A DNA stretch of 64,000 bases from JAGNHN01 sp964590645 (GCA_964590645.1 CAZPYJ010000004.1:1-64000); one strand, 5' to 3'; shown: positions 35,427 through 44,675, counted from the stretch's first letter. The notes: generated from the letters alone by a model not told the origin. Made by a program: numbers and translations.

Positions 35427-37592
35427 ATGAGATACCGTACTTTTTTGTCCCTGCTGCTGGGACTGATTTTGTCGTTGCGCCTCTCCGCGGGAGAAGGGAT
35501 GTGGATCCCCAGCCTGCTCAAGCAATTGAATGAGGCTGAAATGATTGAGATGGGATTTCGCCTTTCGGCTGAAGATATCTATAGTATCAATCACGCCAGT
35601 ATGAAGGATGCTGTGGTGCTCTTCGGAAGGGGCTGCACCGGGGAGATCATTTCTGAAGAAGGTCTCATTCTGACCAACCACCATTGCGGACTTGGCCAAA
35701 TTCAAAAGCACTCCTCCCTCGAAGCGGACTACCTGACCAATGGTTTCTGGGCGATGAATAAGGCGGAAGAGCTGCCCAATCCCGGACTGAGTGTGACCCT
35801 GCTGAAGTATATGGAGGATGTGACAGGGCGGGTGTTGCGTGATATCCCGGAAGACGCCGATGAAGCAAGCCGTGCAAAAAGGGTGAAAGAGAACATCTCC
35901 CTGATCATTGAAGAGGCCACTAAAGACAATCACTACGAAGCCTATGTCCGCCCTTTCTATTATGGAAATGTATATTACTTGTTTGTAAATGAAGTCTTTA
36001 AAGACGTCCGTCTTGTAGGTGCCCCGCCTTCCTCCATCGGAAAGTTCGGGGGCGATACGGATAACTGGATGTGGCCCCGGCATACGGGCGATTTTTCCCT
36101 CTTCCGCATTTATGCCGGTCAGGATAATAAGCCTGCTGAATATGCAGAAGACAATGTTCCCTACACACCTGCTTACCATTTCCCGATTTCTCTCAAGGGC
36201 TACAAGAAAGGGGATTTTACCCTGGTTTTCGGCTACCCTGGTTCTACTGACCAGTTTTTTACAGCGGATGCCGTGAAAGTGGTCACTGAAGTGCGCAACC
36301 CCATCGCCATCGATGCCCGCCGCCTTCGCCTGGATATTTTTGAGAAGCATATGCGCCAGGATGAGCAGGTGCGGATACAGTACACGGCCAAGCACGCCGG
36401 ACTCGCCAATGGATGGAAGAAATGGATCGGAGAGAACCGGGGCATCCGCCGGCTCAATACCATAGCCATCAAGGAGAGCAGTGAAAAAGATTTCCATTTC
36501 TGGACCCAAAGCAACGACCAGCTCAAGGCGCAATACGGTAATCTGCTCCCTGATTTTGAAAAGGTATATCAAAGCTACGGCCCTGCTACCCGTGCCGCTA
36601 CTTTTATCCGGGAAGCCGGACTGGCCGGGGAACTCCTGCGGCAGGCCGGACAGCTCGACGATCTGATCGCAGTGGCAACAGATAAGGAATCCGATCTGGC
36701 ATTGGTTCAGGAAGAAGCACAAAAAGCCCTGTCCCGCTTTAACAGTTTCCAGAAAGATTTCAATACCGCCACCGACCAGGATGTGCTGGGTAGTCTGCTG
36801 GCCTATTATTATGAAGGGATGAATAGCGATTTCATCCCTGCTTCCTTGCAGAAAGGAATCAAAAAACACAAAGGCGATTTCAATGCCCTTGCACAGGAGC
36901 TGATGAAGGGGAGTATCCTTTCTAAGCCTGATGCCTTCCGGGAGGTGCTTCAAAGCGACAATAGAAATAAGATTAAAAAATTGGCAAAGGACCCGCTTTT
37001 TGTGCTCGCTGATGAACTGCTGACCTATTATTATGAGAATGTGGTTCCGGTGCTCCGAAGAGACAATCGCAGCCTGGACAGCCTGTACAGAGTTTATGTA
37101 GAGGCATTGATGCAGATGCGCCCCGATAAACGCTTCTATCCTGATGCTAACCTCACGCTTCGTATAACATACGGACAAGTGGATGACTATTTCCCCCAGG
37201 ATGCGGTCACGTACAACCATTTTACCACGCTGGAAGGCATTATGGAGAAGGAAGCGCTGGAGGTGTATGATTATGTGGTTCCAGAGAAACTACGCACCCT
37301 TTATGAGGCCGGGGATTATGGTACCTATGCAGGTGCTGACGGAAAGATGCATACCTGCTTTATTGCCAGCAACCATACCACAGGCGGAAACTCTGGCAGC
37401 CCGGTGCTTAATGCCGATGGGCAGCTTATCGGGATCAATTTTGACCGGAACTGGGAAGGAACAATGAGCGACATCGATTACGACCCGGATATGTGCCGGA
37501 ATATCAGCCTGGATATCCGCTATTGCCTGTTCATCATTGACAAATTTGCAGGGGCAGGTCATCTGATAGAAGAAATGAGCCTGGTGCGCTAA
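35427..37592 (+). CDS. S46-family dipeptidyl-peptidase, DPP11-type
   Basis: 721 residues. Signal peptide (SLLLGLILSLRLSAG), then the S46 serine peptidase: TNHHCG (His85), the WMWPRHTGDFS region with the catalytic Asp, and GGNSGSP with Ser656. Eighteen residues after the Ser, the sequence is NFDRNWE. In the characterised Porphyromonas enzymes this position is Arg in DPP11 (specific for Asp/Glu at P1) and Gly in DPP7 (hydrophobic P1). Arg674 therefore predicts an acidic-residue-specific periplasmic dipeptidyl-peptidase that helps to feed on peptides. Total length and residue numbers almost equal those of DPP11. Confidence 0.93.
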   Translation: MRYRTFLSLLLGLILSLRLSAGEGMWIPSLLKQLNEAEMIEMGFRLSAEDIYSINHASMKDAVVLFGRGCTGEIISEEGLILTNHHCGLGQIQKHSSLEADYLTNGFWAMNKAEELPNPGLSVTLLKYMEDVTGRVLRDIPEDADEASRAKRVKENISLIIEEATKDNHYEAYVRPFYYGNVYYLFVNEVFKDVRLVGAPPSSIGKFGGDTDNWMWPRHTGDFSLFRIYAGQDNKPAEYAEDNVPYTPAYHFPISLKGYKKGDFTLVFGYPGSTDQFFTADAVKVVTEVRNPIAIDARRLRLDIFEKHMRQDEQVRIQYTAKHAGLANGWKKWIGENRGIRRLNTIAIKESSEKDFHFWTQSNDQLKAQYGNLLPDFEKVYQSYGPATRAATFIREAGLAGELLRQAGQLDDLIAVATDKESDLALVQEEAQKALSRFNSFQKDFNTATDQDVLGSLLAYYYEGMNSDFIPASLQKGIKKHKGDFNALAQELMKGSILSKPDAFREVLQSDNRNKIKKLAKDPLFVLADELLTYYYENVVPVLRRDNRSLDSLYRVYVEALMQMRPDKRFYPDANLTLRITYGQVDDYFPQDAVTYNHFTTLEGIMEKEALEVYDYVVPEKLRTLYEAGDYGTYAGADGKMHTCFIASNHTTGGNSGSPVLNADGQLIGINFDRNWEGTMSDIDYDPDMCRNISLDIRYCLFIIDKFAGAGHLIEEMSLVR

Positions 37593-37631
37593 GCCGGCTT
37601 GCATACTTTTGAATTCTTTAACCCCACAGAA

Positions 37632-38639
37632 ATGATTCGCGTAGCCATTAATGGATTTGGCAGGATAGGCCGTGTCACCACCCGCCTCCTTCTTGAACAA
37701 AACGATCTTCAACTCATTGCTATCAATGACCTGGGTGACCCGCATACCCTGGCACATCTTTTCAAATATGACTCCATCCAGGGAATATACCCTGAGGCGG
37801 TCAGTGCGGATGGAAATACCCTGAAGATAGGGGAGAAAAAGATACAGGTATTGTCGGTGCCCGAGCCTGCCTCCCTTCCCTGGAAAGCGCTGGAGGTAGA
37901 TGTGGTGATCGAAGCGACAGGTTTATTTCTGACCAGAGCCTTGGCTTCACAACATCTGCAGGCCGGAGCCAGAAAGGTGATTCTTTCTGCGCCTTCCAAA
38001 GGAGAAGCGGAAGACATTGCCTTTGTAGTATTGGGCGTCAATGATGAGGTGATTGCGGAGGCCGGAGATATTATTTCCAATGCTTCCTGCACCACCAATT
38101 GTGTAGCTCCCCTGATCAAGATTCTGGATGATCGCTGGGGGGTGGAGAAAGGTTTCATCACAACAGTGCACTCTTACACCCGCGATCAGAACCTGATGGA
38201 TGGCCCCCACAGCAAAGACTTACGGCGGGCCCGGGCTGCGGCCGTTTCTATCATTCCCACCACCACGGGGGCCGCGAAAGCATCCACCCGTATCTTTCCG
38301 AAACTGAAAAACAACCTGGGGGGCGCCGGGATACGGGTTCCGGTGCCGGATGGTTCTCTCACCGATCTGACCTGCACGCTCAGAGACAGTACGAGTGTGG
38401 CCGAGATCAATGCAGCCTTTAAAGCAGCCGCAGAGGGTCAGATGCGCGGGATACTGGAATATACCGAGGATCCTATTGTCTCGGTGGATGTGATCGGGAA
38501 CCGGCATTCGGCGGTGTTTGATGCTGGTCTGACGGCGGTACTGGGCGATAAAAACAAGCTGGTGAAGGTGGTGGCCTGGTACGACAATGAGATGGGTTAT
38601 TCGGCAAGGCTGGTGGAATTGATCCGGAGGGTGGTTTAA
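37632..38639 (+). CDS. gap: Glyceraldehyde-3-phosphate dehydrogenase, type I
   Basis: 335 residues starting at MIRVAINGFGRIGR, the normal N-terminus; an in-frame Met 11 codons earlier adds nothing conserved. The NAD-binding AINDLGD carries the Asp that favours NAD over NADP, and the catalytic motif is SNASCTTNC. The closing WYDNEMGYSARLVELI is typical. Central glycolysis/gluconeogenesis enzyme. It follows the peptidase by 39 bases. A hairpin GCTCGAT-ACA-ATCGAGC (38669-38685) lies 30 bases after the stop but has no U-tract. Confidence 0.96.
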   Translation: MIRVAINGFGRIGRVTTRLLLEQNDLQLIAINDLGDPHTLAHLFKYDSIQGIYPEAVSADGNTLKIGEKKIQVLSVPEPASLPWKALEVDVVIEATGLFLTRALASQHLQAGARKVILSAPSKGEAEDIAFVVLGVNDEVIAEAGDIISNASCTTNCVAPLIKILDDRWGVEKGFITTVHSYTRDQNLMDGPHSKDLRRARAAAVSIIPTTTGAAKASTRIFPKLKNNLGGAGIRVPVPDGSLTDLTCTLRDSTSVAEINAAFKAAAEGQMRGILEYTEDPIVSVDVIGNRHSAVFDAGLTAVLGDKNKLVKVVAWYDNEMGYSARLVELIRRVV

Positions 38640-38708
38640 TACATTTACTTCTCTTTATCAGATGAATTGCTCGATACAATCGAGCGGCCCTGACGCACGC
38701 GCGCGAGC

Positions 38709-38745
38709 AAAAAAAAAGAACCTGCCTCATTGAGACAGGTTCTTT
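38709..38745 (-). terminator. Rho-independent terminator of the T9SS gene
   Basis: On the minus strand AAAGAACCTGTCTCA pairs with TGAGGCAGGTTCTTT (one G-U pair), followed by a run of nine Ts (38717-38709, sharing its first bases with the stem). A strong intrinsic terminator for the minus-strand gene ending at 38765. It may also stop plus-strand read-through from gap. Confidence 0.88.
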
Positions 38746-38764
38746 ATCTAAGATCAAAAATTTC

Positions 38765-40414
38765 TTAGCGTACACTCACCTTGCGGGTGGTTTCGCTGCT
38801 TTCGCCTACAACACGGAGGAAGTAAGCACCGCTTTTGATATTGCGTACATCGACCACGGCACGGAAGTCATCAACCTGGCTGGCATATACCATTTGACCC
38901 AGGGTATTGATCAGCTCTACGCGGGTGATCATCTCTTCGCTGGTCACTGTCAGTTCAGTGGAAGCCGGTACCGGGAATACGTTTACGCTGAGTTCATTGA
39001 CTTCGATCTCAGGAGTACCAACAACCATATCCAGATAATATCCGAAGATGTCCTGCTCGCCCTGCGCCAGCCCACCCAGGGTGTACTCGCCCGGGATAAT
39101 ATCACCGGCAGACCAGAGACCTCCTGCGATGCAAGTTGCACCAAGATCACCGCTCACACTGTGTGAAACGCCTGTGGCTACGCCTGTGGTAGGATTAAAC
39201 TGCTCTACCTGGCAGCCAAGTCCGCTTGAAGTACCGGTGAAGAGCCAGAGGAATGGACCACCTGCACTGTTCATATCATAGGCCATCCCATAACAGCTTG
39301 GCGGGGTGGAGATCACATTCAGGACAGCTCCGGTGCGGCTCACCAAAGTAAGGTCGGTGCTGAAGTTGTTCACCCAGAAAGCATCATTGACAGGATCATA
39401 GGCAATGGCGCGTGCAGCCACCGGGCTGGTAATGGTGCTGATCAGGGTACCTGTGGAGGTGAAGCAATAAATAGTGGTAGAGGCATCAGAACCATAGAGG
39501 TAGGTACCGTCCCACGCCATATCGCGGATGCCTGAAGAACCTGTAATCCAGGTAGGAATGAAGGAATCCACCAGGGCACCGGCAGGGCTGATGCGGAAGA
39601 TGGTTCTTCCACCGCCAAATCCCCACTCTGCTGCAAAGAAGTTGGTACCATCCCATTCTGAACCTGCAAGTCCGGAGCCACCGGTGATGCTGTCGGCATC
39701 AATCACAAATTGAAGATCCCACATTTGTGAGCCGGGGCCGGTGCCACCACCCACACCTACTTTTACCAGGTCGAGGAAGAAGGCAGCGCCATCGTTGAAG
39801 TTGTCCGTTACGTGCTCACGGAAGGCAATGTAGATATCCTGTCCGGCATAGGCAGCCAAAGGATATTCATAATAGAACCAACCTGTATCGGTAGCTAAAT
39901 AAGCAATTTGCGCCAGGTTAGTCGTGAAATTGGCTGTAGCATTTCCCGTGGTGGAGATCTTGATATCCAGGTTGTCGATGTATAAGTCTGAAAACTTATA
40001 TACCCAGAAAGAGAGGGTATCGGTGGCAGAAATGGTCACTTGCGGGGTGATCAGCCACTGGTCGTTGTAAGAGGCACCACCGGTGGTCCAGGTGCAGAAA
40101 GCCACGCCTTGTCCACCACCTACAGGTGCAACAACCGTACCTCCATTCCATCCCGGGATCGGGGAAGTTCCAACAGTCTGGCGTTCCCAGCCGGTTCCCC
40201 CATCGGGACTCTGGGTGGACCAGCCTGCCGGGGGGAAGGTTGGAGATTCAAAGCTCTCGTCGATCGAAGTGACTGTGGTGTTCTCGATGCCATTCCCTGT
40301 AGTGGGGGCATTGGGATCGGAATCAGCCACATTAAGCTTGTTTTGTGCGAACAACAGGCTGGTGCCCATCATCATCACAACAAACCACTGAAGAAGAATA
40401 GTAGATTTTCTCAT
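38765..40414 (-). CDS. Secreted protein with cleaved-adhesin-like domain, propeller and T9SS domain
   Basis: 549 residues. Signal peptide (MMMGTSLLFAQ). Residues about 50-225 form a choice-of-anchor J / cleaved-adhesin jelly roll (ESFESPTFPPAGWSTQ, NDQWLITPQV, DTLSFWVYKF). A six-bladed-propeller-like part follows (about 235-445: SGIRDMAWDGTYLYGSDAS, RAIAYDPVNDAFWVNNF, YGMAYDMN). A type A sorting domain begins near 470 (NVFPVPASTELTVTSEE). The sorting domain starts with FPVPAST, a small departure from the usual YPNP. A surface or released binding protein; no catalytic motif seen. Monocistronic, with a good promoter and terminator. Confidence 0.9.
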   Translation of the reverse strand: MRKSTILLQWFVVMMMGTSLLFAQNKLNVADSDPNAPTTGNGIENTTVTSIDESFESPTFPPAGWSTQSPDGGTGWERQTVGTSPIPGWNGGTVVAPVGGGQGVAFCTWTTGGASYNDQWLITPQVTISATDTLSFWVYKFSDLYIDNLDIKISTTGNATANFTTNLAQIAYLATDTGWFYYEYPLAAYAGQDIYIAFREHVTDNFNDGAAFFLDLVKVGVGGGTGPGSQMWDLQFVIDADSITGGSGLAGSEWDGTNFFAAEWGFGGGRTIFRISPAGALVDSFIPTWITGSSGIRDMAWDGTYLYGSDASTTIYCFTSTGTLISTITSPVAARAIAYDPVNDAFWVNNFSTDLTLVSRTGAVLNVISTPPSCYGMAYDMNSAGGPFLWLFTGTSSGLGCQVEQFNPTTGVATGVSHSVSGDLGATCIAGGLWSAGDIIPGEYTLGGLAQGEQDIFGYYLDMVVGTPEIEVNELSVNVFPVPASTELTVTSEEMITRVELINTLGQMVYASQVDDFRAVVDVRNIKSGAYFLRVVGESSETTRKVSVR

Positions 40415-40446
40415 AGTGAAAGGATTTGGTTTTTAATAGGATTAGG

Positions 40447-40479
40447 CAAATATAGTAAATCTGGGAAATGATAAACAAA
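40447..40479 (-). promoter_or_regulatory. Promoter TTTG-N21-TATATTTG
   Basis: On the minus strand a -33 TTTG (40479-40476), a 21-base spacer and an exact -7 box TATATTTG (40454-40447) lie 32 bases upstream of the start at 40414, leaving a leader of about 27 bases. Confidence 0.7.
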
Positions 40480-40508
40480 CCTAAAAATCGGTCAAGGCAG
40501 AAAAAAGA

Positions 40509-41927
40509 TTACAAAGGTTTAACCAAAATCCTGGGTTCCAGCATCTCCATCATTGCATAGCGCACCCCTTCTCTGCCCAGGCCGGAATCTTTCACGCCCC
40601 CATAGGGCATATTGTCCACGCGGAAAGTAGGGGCATCGTTGAGGATCACCCCGCCCACCTCCAGCTCGTTGAAGGCCTTATCCATCTCCTCAATATTCTG
40701 TGTGAATACGCCTGCCTGCAAGCCGTATCGGCTGTTGTTGAGGGCTTCCAGGGCGGCATCAAAATCGCTGAACTTCTCCAGCACCACCACGGGGCCAAAC
40801 ACCTCCAGTGCGCACACCTTCATCCGTGGCCGGGTATCGGTGAGGAGCGTTGGCTCCATATACGCGCCTTTTCTTGTGCCTCCGCACAAAATTTTCGCTC
40901 CCTGCTGCACCGCTTCTGACACCCAGCTCTCTACCCGTTCAGCATTGTCTTCATCAATCATTACCGAGATATCTGTATCCATTTCCTGTGGCGAGCCGTA
41001 ACGCAGGTTCCGGGTACCCTCCAGCAAGGCCTGGCTGAAAGCCTCAAAGCGGCTTTCGTGCACATATATACGCTGTGTGTGGATGCATACCTGGCCGGAA
41101 TAGGCAAAACCGCCATTCAGGCATTTGGATACCGCCAGGGGAATGTCTGCACTCTCGCTGACTATGACGCCTGCATTGCCCCCCAGCTCCAGGATGACTT
41201 TCTTCTTTCCTGCCTGCGCTTTCATTTTCCAACCCACCTCCGGTGAGCCGGTAAAGCTGAGCACAGCGATGCGGGGGTCTTCCACCAGCATATCTCCCTC
41301 TTTTCTCCGCATTGGCAAAACGCTCAGGGCACCTGCCGGCAGACCTGCTTCTGCAGCAATACCAGCCAGCATCAGGGCGGTCATTGGTGTGGAGGAAGAA
41401 GGTTTCAGTATAATGGGGCATCCGGCGGCCAGGGCCGGGGCGATTTTATGGGCCACCAGGTTGATGGGAAAATTAAAAGGGCTGATGCCGGCCACGATGC
41501 CGGAGGGGAAGTATTTCACCCAGCCTTCTTTTCCCTCCGCCGCAGGGGTACGGTCGAGCCGCAGATATTCCCCCGGAGCCCGCAGGCACTCCTGCACCGC
41601 AATTCGAAAGGTGTCCTCCGCCCGGTCCACTTCTCCCAGGGCATAGCGCAAGGGCTTGCCACTTTCCAGGCTGATCATCCCGGCCAGGGATTCCCGCTCT
41701 ATATGAATGCCGTTGGCTATTTTTTCCAGCCATCCTGCACGGATATGCAGGGGCGTTTGGGCGATCACTTTCAGGGCCGTAGCAGCCGCTATTATACATT
41801 CATCCACCATCTCAGGGCCGGCCAGCCAGGTCTTTCCCACTTCGCGCTGATCCCAGGGGCTTCGTACTACCCACTCCTCTCCTTCTTCCCTGAAACGGCC
41901 TGCTGCAAACAATCCGGAAATTCTCAT
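40509..41927 (-). CDS. NAD(P)-dependent aldehyde dehydrogenase
   Basis: 472 residues from MRISGLFAAG. The open frame extends 17 codons further, but a full promoter (41951-41979) overlaps that extension, so the later Met is preferred. ALDH motifs are all present: SPFNFPINL, SFTGSPEVGW, catalytic Glu in ILELGGNAGV and Cys in YSGQVCIHTQRIYV. It belongs to the branch that includes lactaldehyde and non-phosphorylating glyceraldehyde-3-phosphate dehydrogenases; the actual aldehyde is uncertain. Divergent from the DMT transporter gene, with the two promoters in about 80 shared bases. Confidence 0.9.
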   Translation of the reverse strand: MRISGLFAAGRFREEGEEWVVRSPWDQREVGKTWLAGPEMVDECIIAAATALKVIAQTPLHIRAGWLEKIANGIHIERESLAGMISLESGKPLRYALGEVDRAEDTFRIAVQECLRAPGEYLRLDRTPAAEGKEGWVKYFPSGIVAGISPFNFPINLVAHKIAPALAAGCPIILKPSSSTPMTALMLAGIAAEAGLPAGALSVLPMRRKEGDMLVEDPRIAVLSFTGSPEVGWKMKAQAGKKKVILELGGNAGVIVSESADIPLAVSKCLNGGFAYSGQVCIHTQRIYVHESRFEAFSQALLEGTRNLRYGSPQEMDTDISVMIDEDNAERVESWVSEAVQQGAKILCGGTRKGAYMEPTLLTDTRPRMKVCALEVFGPVVVLEKFSDFDAALEALNNSRYGLQAGVFTQNIEEMDKAFNELEVGGVILNDAPTFRVDNMPYGGVKDSGLGREGVRYAMMEMLEPRILVKPL

Positions 41928-41950
41928 ACCAAATTTTTTTCTCGTTTGCT

Positions 41951-41979
41951 CAAAGGTAAGAATATCCGGGGGAGTCAAA
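41951..41979 (-). promoter_or_regulatory. Promoter TTTG-N17-TACCTTTG
   Basis: On the minus strand a TTTG (41979-41976), 17 bases and an exact -7 box TACCTTTG (41958-41951). It lies 23 bases upstream of the preferred start of the aldehyde dehydrogenase and decides between its two candidate starts. Confidence 0.7.
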
Positions 41980-41995
41980 AGAAGCCTTCTCTGCC

Positions 41996-42003
41996 TACCT
42001 TTG
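41996..42003 (+). promoter_or_regulatory. -7 box TACCTTTG four bases before an ATG
   Basis: Exact TAnnTTTG match ending four bases before the start at 42008, with no clear -33 TTTG. The spacing predicts a leaderless or nearly leaderless message for the transporter, as at 11081. Confidence 0.5.
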
Positions 42004-42007
42004 CGCG

Positions 42008-42886
42008 ATGCCCCGCAACGAAAAGATCATCGCCTGGATTACCCTTTTCTCCCTGATGCTCATCTGGGGCAGCTCCTTCATTCTGATCAAGAAAGCGCTC
42101 TTGTATTTTTCTGCGGTCGAAGTGGGCCTGCTGCGCATCGTGGCAGCCTGGCTGTTCCTGCTGCCCTGGGCTGTGCGTCAACTGAAAGGACTGAAGCGGA
42201 GGCAATGGTTTTATCTGGTGCTGGTGGGGATGGTGGGAAGTGCGGCTCCGGCCTATCTCTTCCCCAAAGCCCAGACAGGCATCGACAGTGCGATGGCAGG
42301 CATCCTGAATTCCCTGACCCCGCTGTTTACTTTGTCGGTGGGTATGCTGATTTTTGGCACCCGGCCGGCGGTCTCAAAAATCATTGGGGTACTGATAGGA
42401 CTTGCCGGAGCTGTAGGATTGATGAGTGTGAGCGGTGGGAAAGACCTGGCTTTCAATTTCTCTTACGCGATCTATATTCTCATCGCCACCCTTTGTTATG
42501 CCATCAATGCCAACATCGTCAAGCACCGGCTGGGCGATGTGAATCCGCTACGACTCACCGCCCTGGCCTTTTTCCTCATCGGTCCCCCTGCCCTGCTGTG
42601 GCTGGGACTGGATGCCGATTTCTCCGCCAAGCTCACCAGCCTTCCGGGTGCCGGGACCGGCCTTTTATATGTGGCCATCCTGGGGATGATTGGAACAGGG
42701 CTGGCCCTGATGTTTTTCAACCGCCTGATCCAGATGACCAGCCCGGTTTTTGCGTCTTCCGTCACCTACCTCATCCCTATTGTGGCAGTGCTGTGGGGCA
42801 TTATCGATGGGGAGGTATTTCGCTTGAGTTATTTTCTCTGGATAGCGATGATTCTGGGCGGAGTGATGCTGGTGAACAAGAGATAG
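42008..42886 (+). CDS. DMT-superfamily (EamA) transporter
   Basis: 292 residues with ten predicted transmembrane helices arranged as two EamA repeats. The first repeat begins with LMLIWGSSFILIKKALLYFSAVEVGLLR, the second with YAIYILIATLCYAINANIVKHRLG. The family exports or imports amino acids, metabolites or nucleotide sugars; the substrate cannot be inferred. It stands alone, divergent from the aldehyde dehydrogenase and convergent with tatA. The N-terminus MPRNEKIIAW directly follows a promoter box, so the start is well placed. Confidence 0.9.
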   Translation: MPRNEKIIAWITLFSLMLIWGSSFILIKKALLYFSAVEVGLLRIVAAWLFLLPWAVRQLKGLKRRQWFYLVLVGMVGSAAPAYLFPKAQTGIDSAMAGILNSLTPLFTLSVGMLIFGTRPAVSKIIGVLIGLAGAVGLMSVSGGKDLAFNFSYAIYILIATLCYAINANIVKHRLGDVNPLRLTALAFFLIGPPALLWLGLDADFSAKLTSLPGAGTGLLYVAILGMIGTGLALMFFNRLIQMTSPVFASSVTYLIPIVAVLWGIIDGEVFRLSYFLWIAMILGGVMLVNKR

Positions 42887-42929
42887 GGGATTGGGCAATC
42901 AAGTGGCAGAGGTGCAAATCCAGCAAAGA

Positions 42930-43133
42930 TTATTTATCCTCTGGCAGGGATTCTTTCCCCTTTTCAGTAGGAGGCTCTTCCTCATTGAGGCCGCTTTTAT
43001 AACTCCTGATGCCTTTACCCAGTCCTCGCATCAGCTCGGGAATTTTTCTGCCGCCAAAAAGCAGCAGCACTACGATGGCGATCACGATGATCTCTGTCTG
43101 GCCGAACCAACCAAGAAGTACGAAGGGGGTCAT
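42930..43133 (-). CDS. tatA: Twin-arginine translocase subunit TatA/TatE
   Basis: 67 residues from MTPFVLLGWFGQTEI; two further Met codons lie upstream but overlap a -7 box. One N-terminal helix (IIVIAIVVLLLFG) is followed by the hinge FGGRKIPELMRGLGKGI and an amphipathic segment, then an acidic tail. This is the pore-forming component of the Tat system that moves folded proteins across the inner membrane. tatC is not in the window. Transcribed alone, 39-57 bases after the queA stop depending on the start used. Confidence 0.9.
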   Translation of the reverse strand: MTPFVLLGWFGQTEIIVIAIVVLLLFGGRKIPELMRGLGKGIRSYKSGLNEEEPPTEKGKESLPEDK

Positions 43134-43148
43134 AGTCATTGATTTTGT

Positions 43149-43156
43149 CAAAGATA
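43149..43156 (-). promoter_or_regulatory. -7 box TATCTTTG of tatA
   Basis: Exact TAnnTTTG on the minus strand. Initiation would fall near 43144, upstream of the start at 43133, giving a very short leader and ruling out the Met at 43151. Confidence 0.5.
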
Positions 43157-43190
43157 TAAAAATCAGGACAGGGTAGTAAAATGTTTCATT

Positions 43191-44402
43191 TCAGGTTTTC
43201 AGAAAGAGACAGGCATCCCCATAGCTGAGAAAACGGAAGCCATTCCGGAGAGCATAGTCGTAGGCAATTCGCCAGTTTTGCCCGGTAAAGGCGGCAACCA
43301 GCATCAGCAATGTGCTCCCGGGTTGATGGAAATTGGTGATCATTGCATCTGTGACCTTGAAGGAATAGCCTGGTACGATGATCAGCTGGGTGGAGGCCTG
43401 CAATATGCGGGTATCCTTTTCTTCCATATAGTCTGTCAGGGCTGAGAGGGCTTCTTCTCTGGATGGTTGATGGCGCATTTCATAGGCTTCCCATTGTGAG
43501 AGGTGATGCATATCGTTTTGCCTTTTGAGATGCTTGGCTCCAAGCCAGTAGAGTGTTTCCAGGGTTCTGACACTGGTTGTGCCAACTGCGCTCACAGATC
43601 CCGGATGTGCAGCAAGCTGCCGTATCAAGTCGATGTGAACCCTGATCTGCTCCTGGTGCATTTCGTGTCCGCCTATGGTAGGGGTACTGAGCGGACGAAA
43701 AGTGCCTGCCCCCACGTGAAGGGTAAGCCTTCCGGTCTGGTGTCCGTCCTTTTCCAGGCTATGCATCAGTTCGGGAGTAAAGTGCAGGCCGGCGGTAGGG
43801 GCCGCCACCGATCCCTCATTGTCCGCATAAACGGTTTGATAGCGCACTTTATCCTCCTCTTCTGCTTCTCTGGGGATATAGGGAGGCAGGGGTACTTTCC
43901 CGCAGGCTTCCAGTACCTGGGCAAATGAAAGGCCGGCAGGTGTCCATCGGAAATCAATCAATGAATGCGCTTTTTCCTGTGCGATTCGCCCGGCATAGAG
44001 CATTCCGGCAATACGACCTGATTTGAAAGGCATTTCAAGCAAGCCTGATTTCCACCGGCGTGATTGGCCTACCAGGCATTTCCATTCAGCCCTTTCCTGC
44101 TGCTCAAAGGCCATTTGGATATCCTTGTGCTTTCCGGCCGGCTCAAGCAGGAATACTTCGATGCGTGAGCCTGATGCTTTCTGAAAGTGCAAACGCGCCT
44201 GAACAACCCGGGTATCATTGAACACCACCAGGCTTTCAGCCGGGAGATGAGCGCTTATTTCGGAAAAGGAAGCCTCGCTGATTTCCTCGCCCCGGCTGAC
44301 CAACAGACGCGATTGCTCCCGCTTCTCCAACGGATAGGCCGCAATGCGGCAAGCAGGGAGCTCATATTGGTAATCGGATGCGGGAATGTTTCGGGGTATC
44401 AT
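43191..44402 (-). CDS. queA: tRNA preQ1(34) S-adenosylmethionine ribosyltransferase-isomerase
   Basis: 403 residues, somewhat longer than the usual 340-360 of the family. It transfers the ribose part of S-adenosylmethionine to preQ1 in the wobble base of tRNA, giving epoxyqueuosine. Recognisable motifs: FNDTRVVQARL, SVAAPTAGLHFT, LTLHVGAGTFRPL, AVGTTSVRTLE and NFHQPGSTLLMLVAAFTG. The extra length lies mainly in a loop around residues 90-150. Two small genes of unknown function precede it at 15 and 13-22 bases, so it appears to be the last gene of a three-gene operon. Confidence 0.95.
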   Translation of the reverse strand: MIPRNIPASDYQYELPACRIAAYPLEKREQSRLLVSRGEEISEASFSEISAHLPAESLVVFNDTRVVQARLHFQKASGSRIEVFLLEPAGKHKDIQMAFEQQERAEWKCLVGQSRRWKSGLLEMPFKSGRIAGMLYAGRIAQEKAHSLIDFRWTPAGLSFAQVLEACGKVPLPPYIPREAEEEDKVRYQTVYADNEGSVAAPTAGLHFTPELMHSLEKDGHQTGRLTLHVGAGTFRPLSTPTIGGHEMHQEQIRVHIDLIRQLAAHPGSVSAVGTTSVRTLETLYWLGAKHLKRQNDMHHLSQWEAYEMRHQPSREEALSALTDYMEEKDTRILQASTQLIIVPGYSFKVTDAMITNFHQPGSTLLMLVAAFTGQNWRIAYDYALRNGFRFLSYGDACLFLKT

Positions 44403-44417
44403 TGCAAGCCTGAAAGA

Positions 44418-44675
44418 TCAGCTGCCAAAGATATCGGATATATCAATTTCTTTTTCGTAAAGATGAATGACCTCCTCCAGCACTACGGCCTCCACCTTGT
44501 CAATACGGTTGTGATGAGGACGATACCATACTTCCACAAACAAAGGACCCAGTTGAAATAGCTTGATCGTGTAATACAGGTAGATCCGGGCCATTATCTC
44601 CTGGCCCTCCTCAAAAGTCAACCTGACTTTCTCCTTTGCCGGAATCTGGTTAAATGTATCGCGGGTCCATTCCAT
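44418..44675 (-). CDS. Small conserved-looking protein of unknown function
   Basis: 85 residues from MEWTRDTFNQIP (an in-frame Met three codons earlier is possible). Mixed alpha/beta composition: LRVTFEEG-like strand region (VRLTFEEGQEIMARIYLYYTIKL), LFVEVWYRPHHNRIDKVEAVV and an acidic C-terminus (LYEKEIDISDIFGS). No signal peptide or membrane segment, so cytoplasmic. I do not recognise the family. Placement between an unknown 242-residue gene and queA suggests shared transcription, but no tRNA-modification motif is visible. Confidence 0.65.
   Translation of the reverse strand: MEWTRDTFNQIPAKEKVRLTFEEGQEIMARIYLYYTIKLFQLGPLFVEVWYRPHHNRIDKVEAVVLEEVIHLYEKEIDISDIFGS

Noticed and set aside
35130..37220. 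Long minus-strand open frame of nearly 700 codons
   Set aside because: It is antisense to the S46 peptidase, whose full motif set and length are certain; the minus-strand translation has no recognisable domain.
42001..43002. Plus-strand open frame of about 330 codons overlapping the DMT transporter
   Set aside because: Its product is Arg/Cys/Pro/Ser-rich without membrane or domain pattern, while the other frame gives a clean ten-helix EamA protein.
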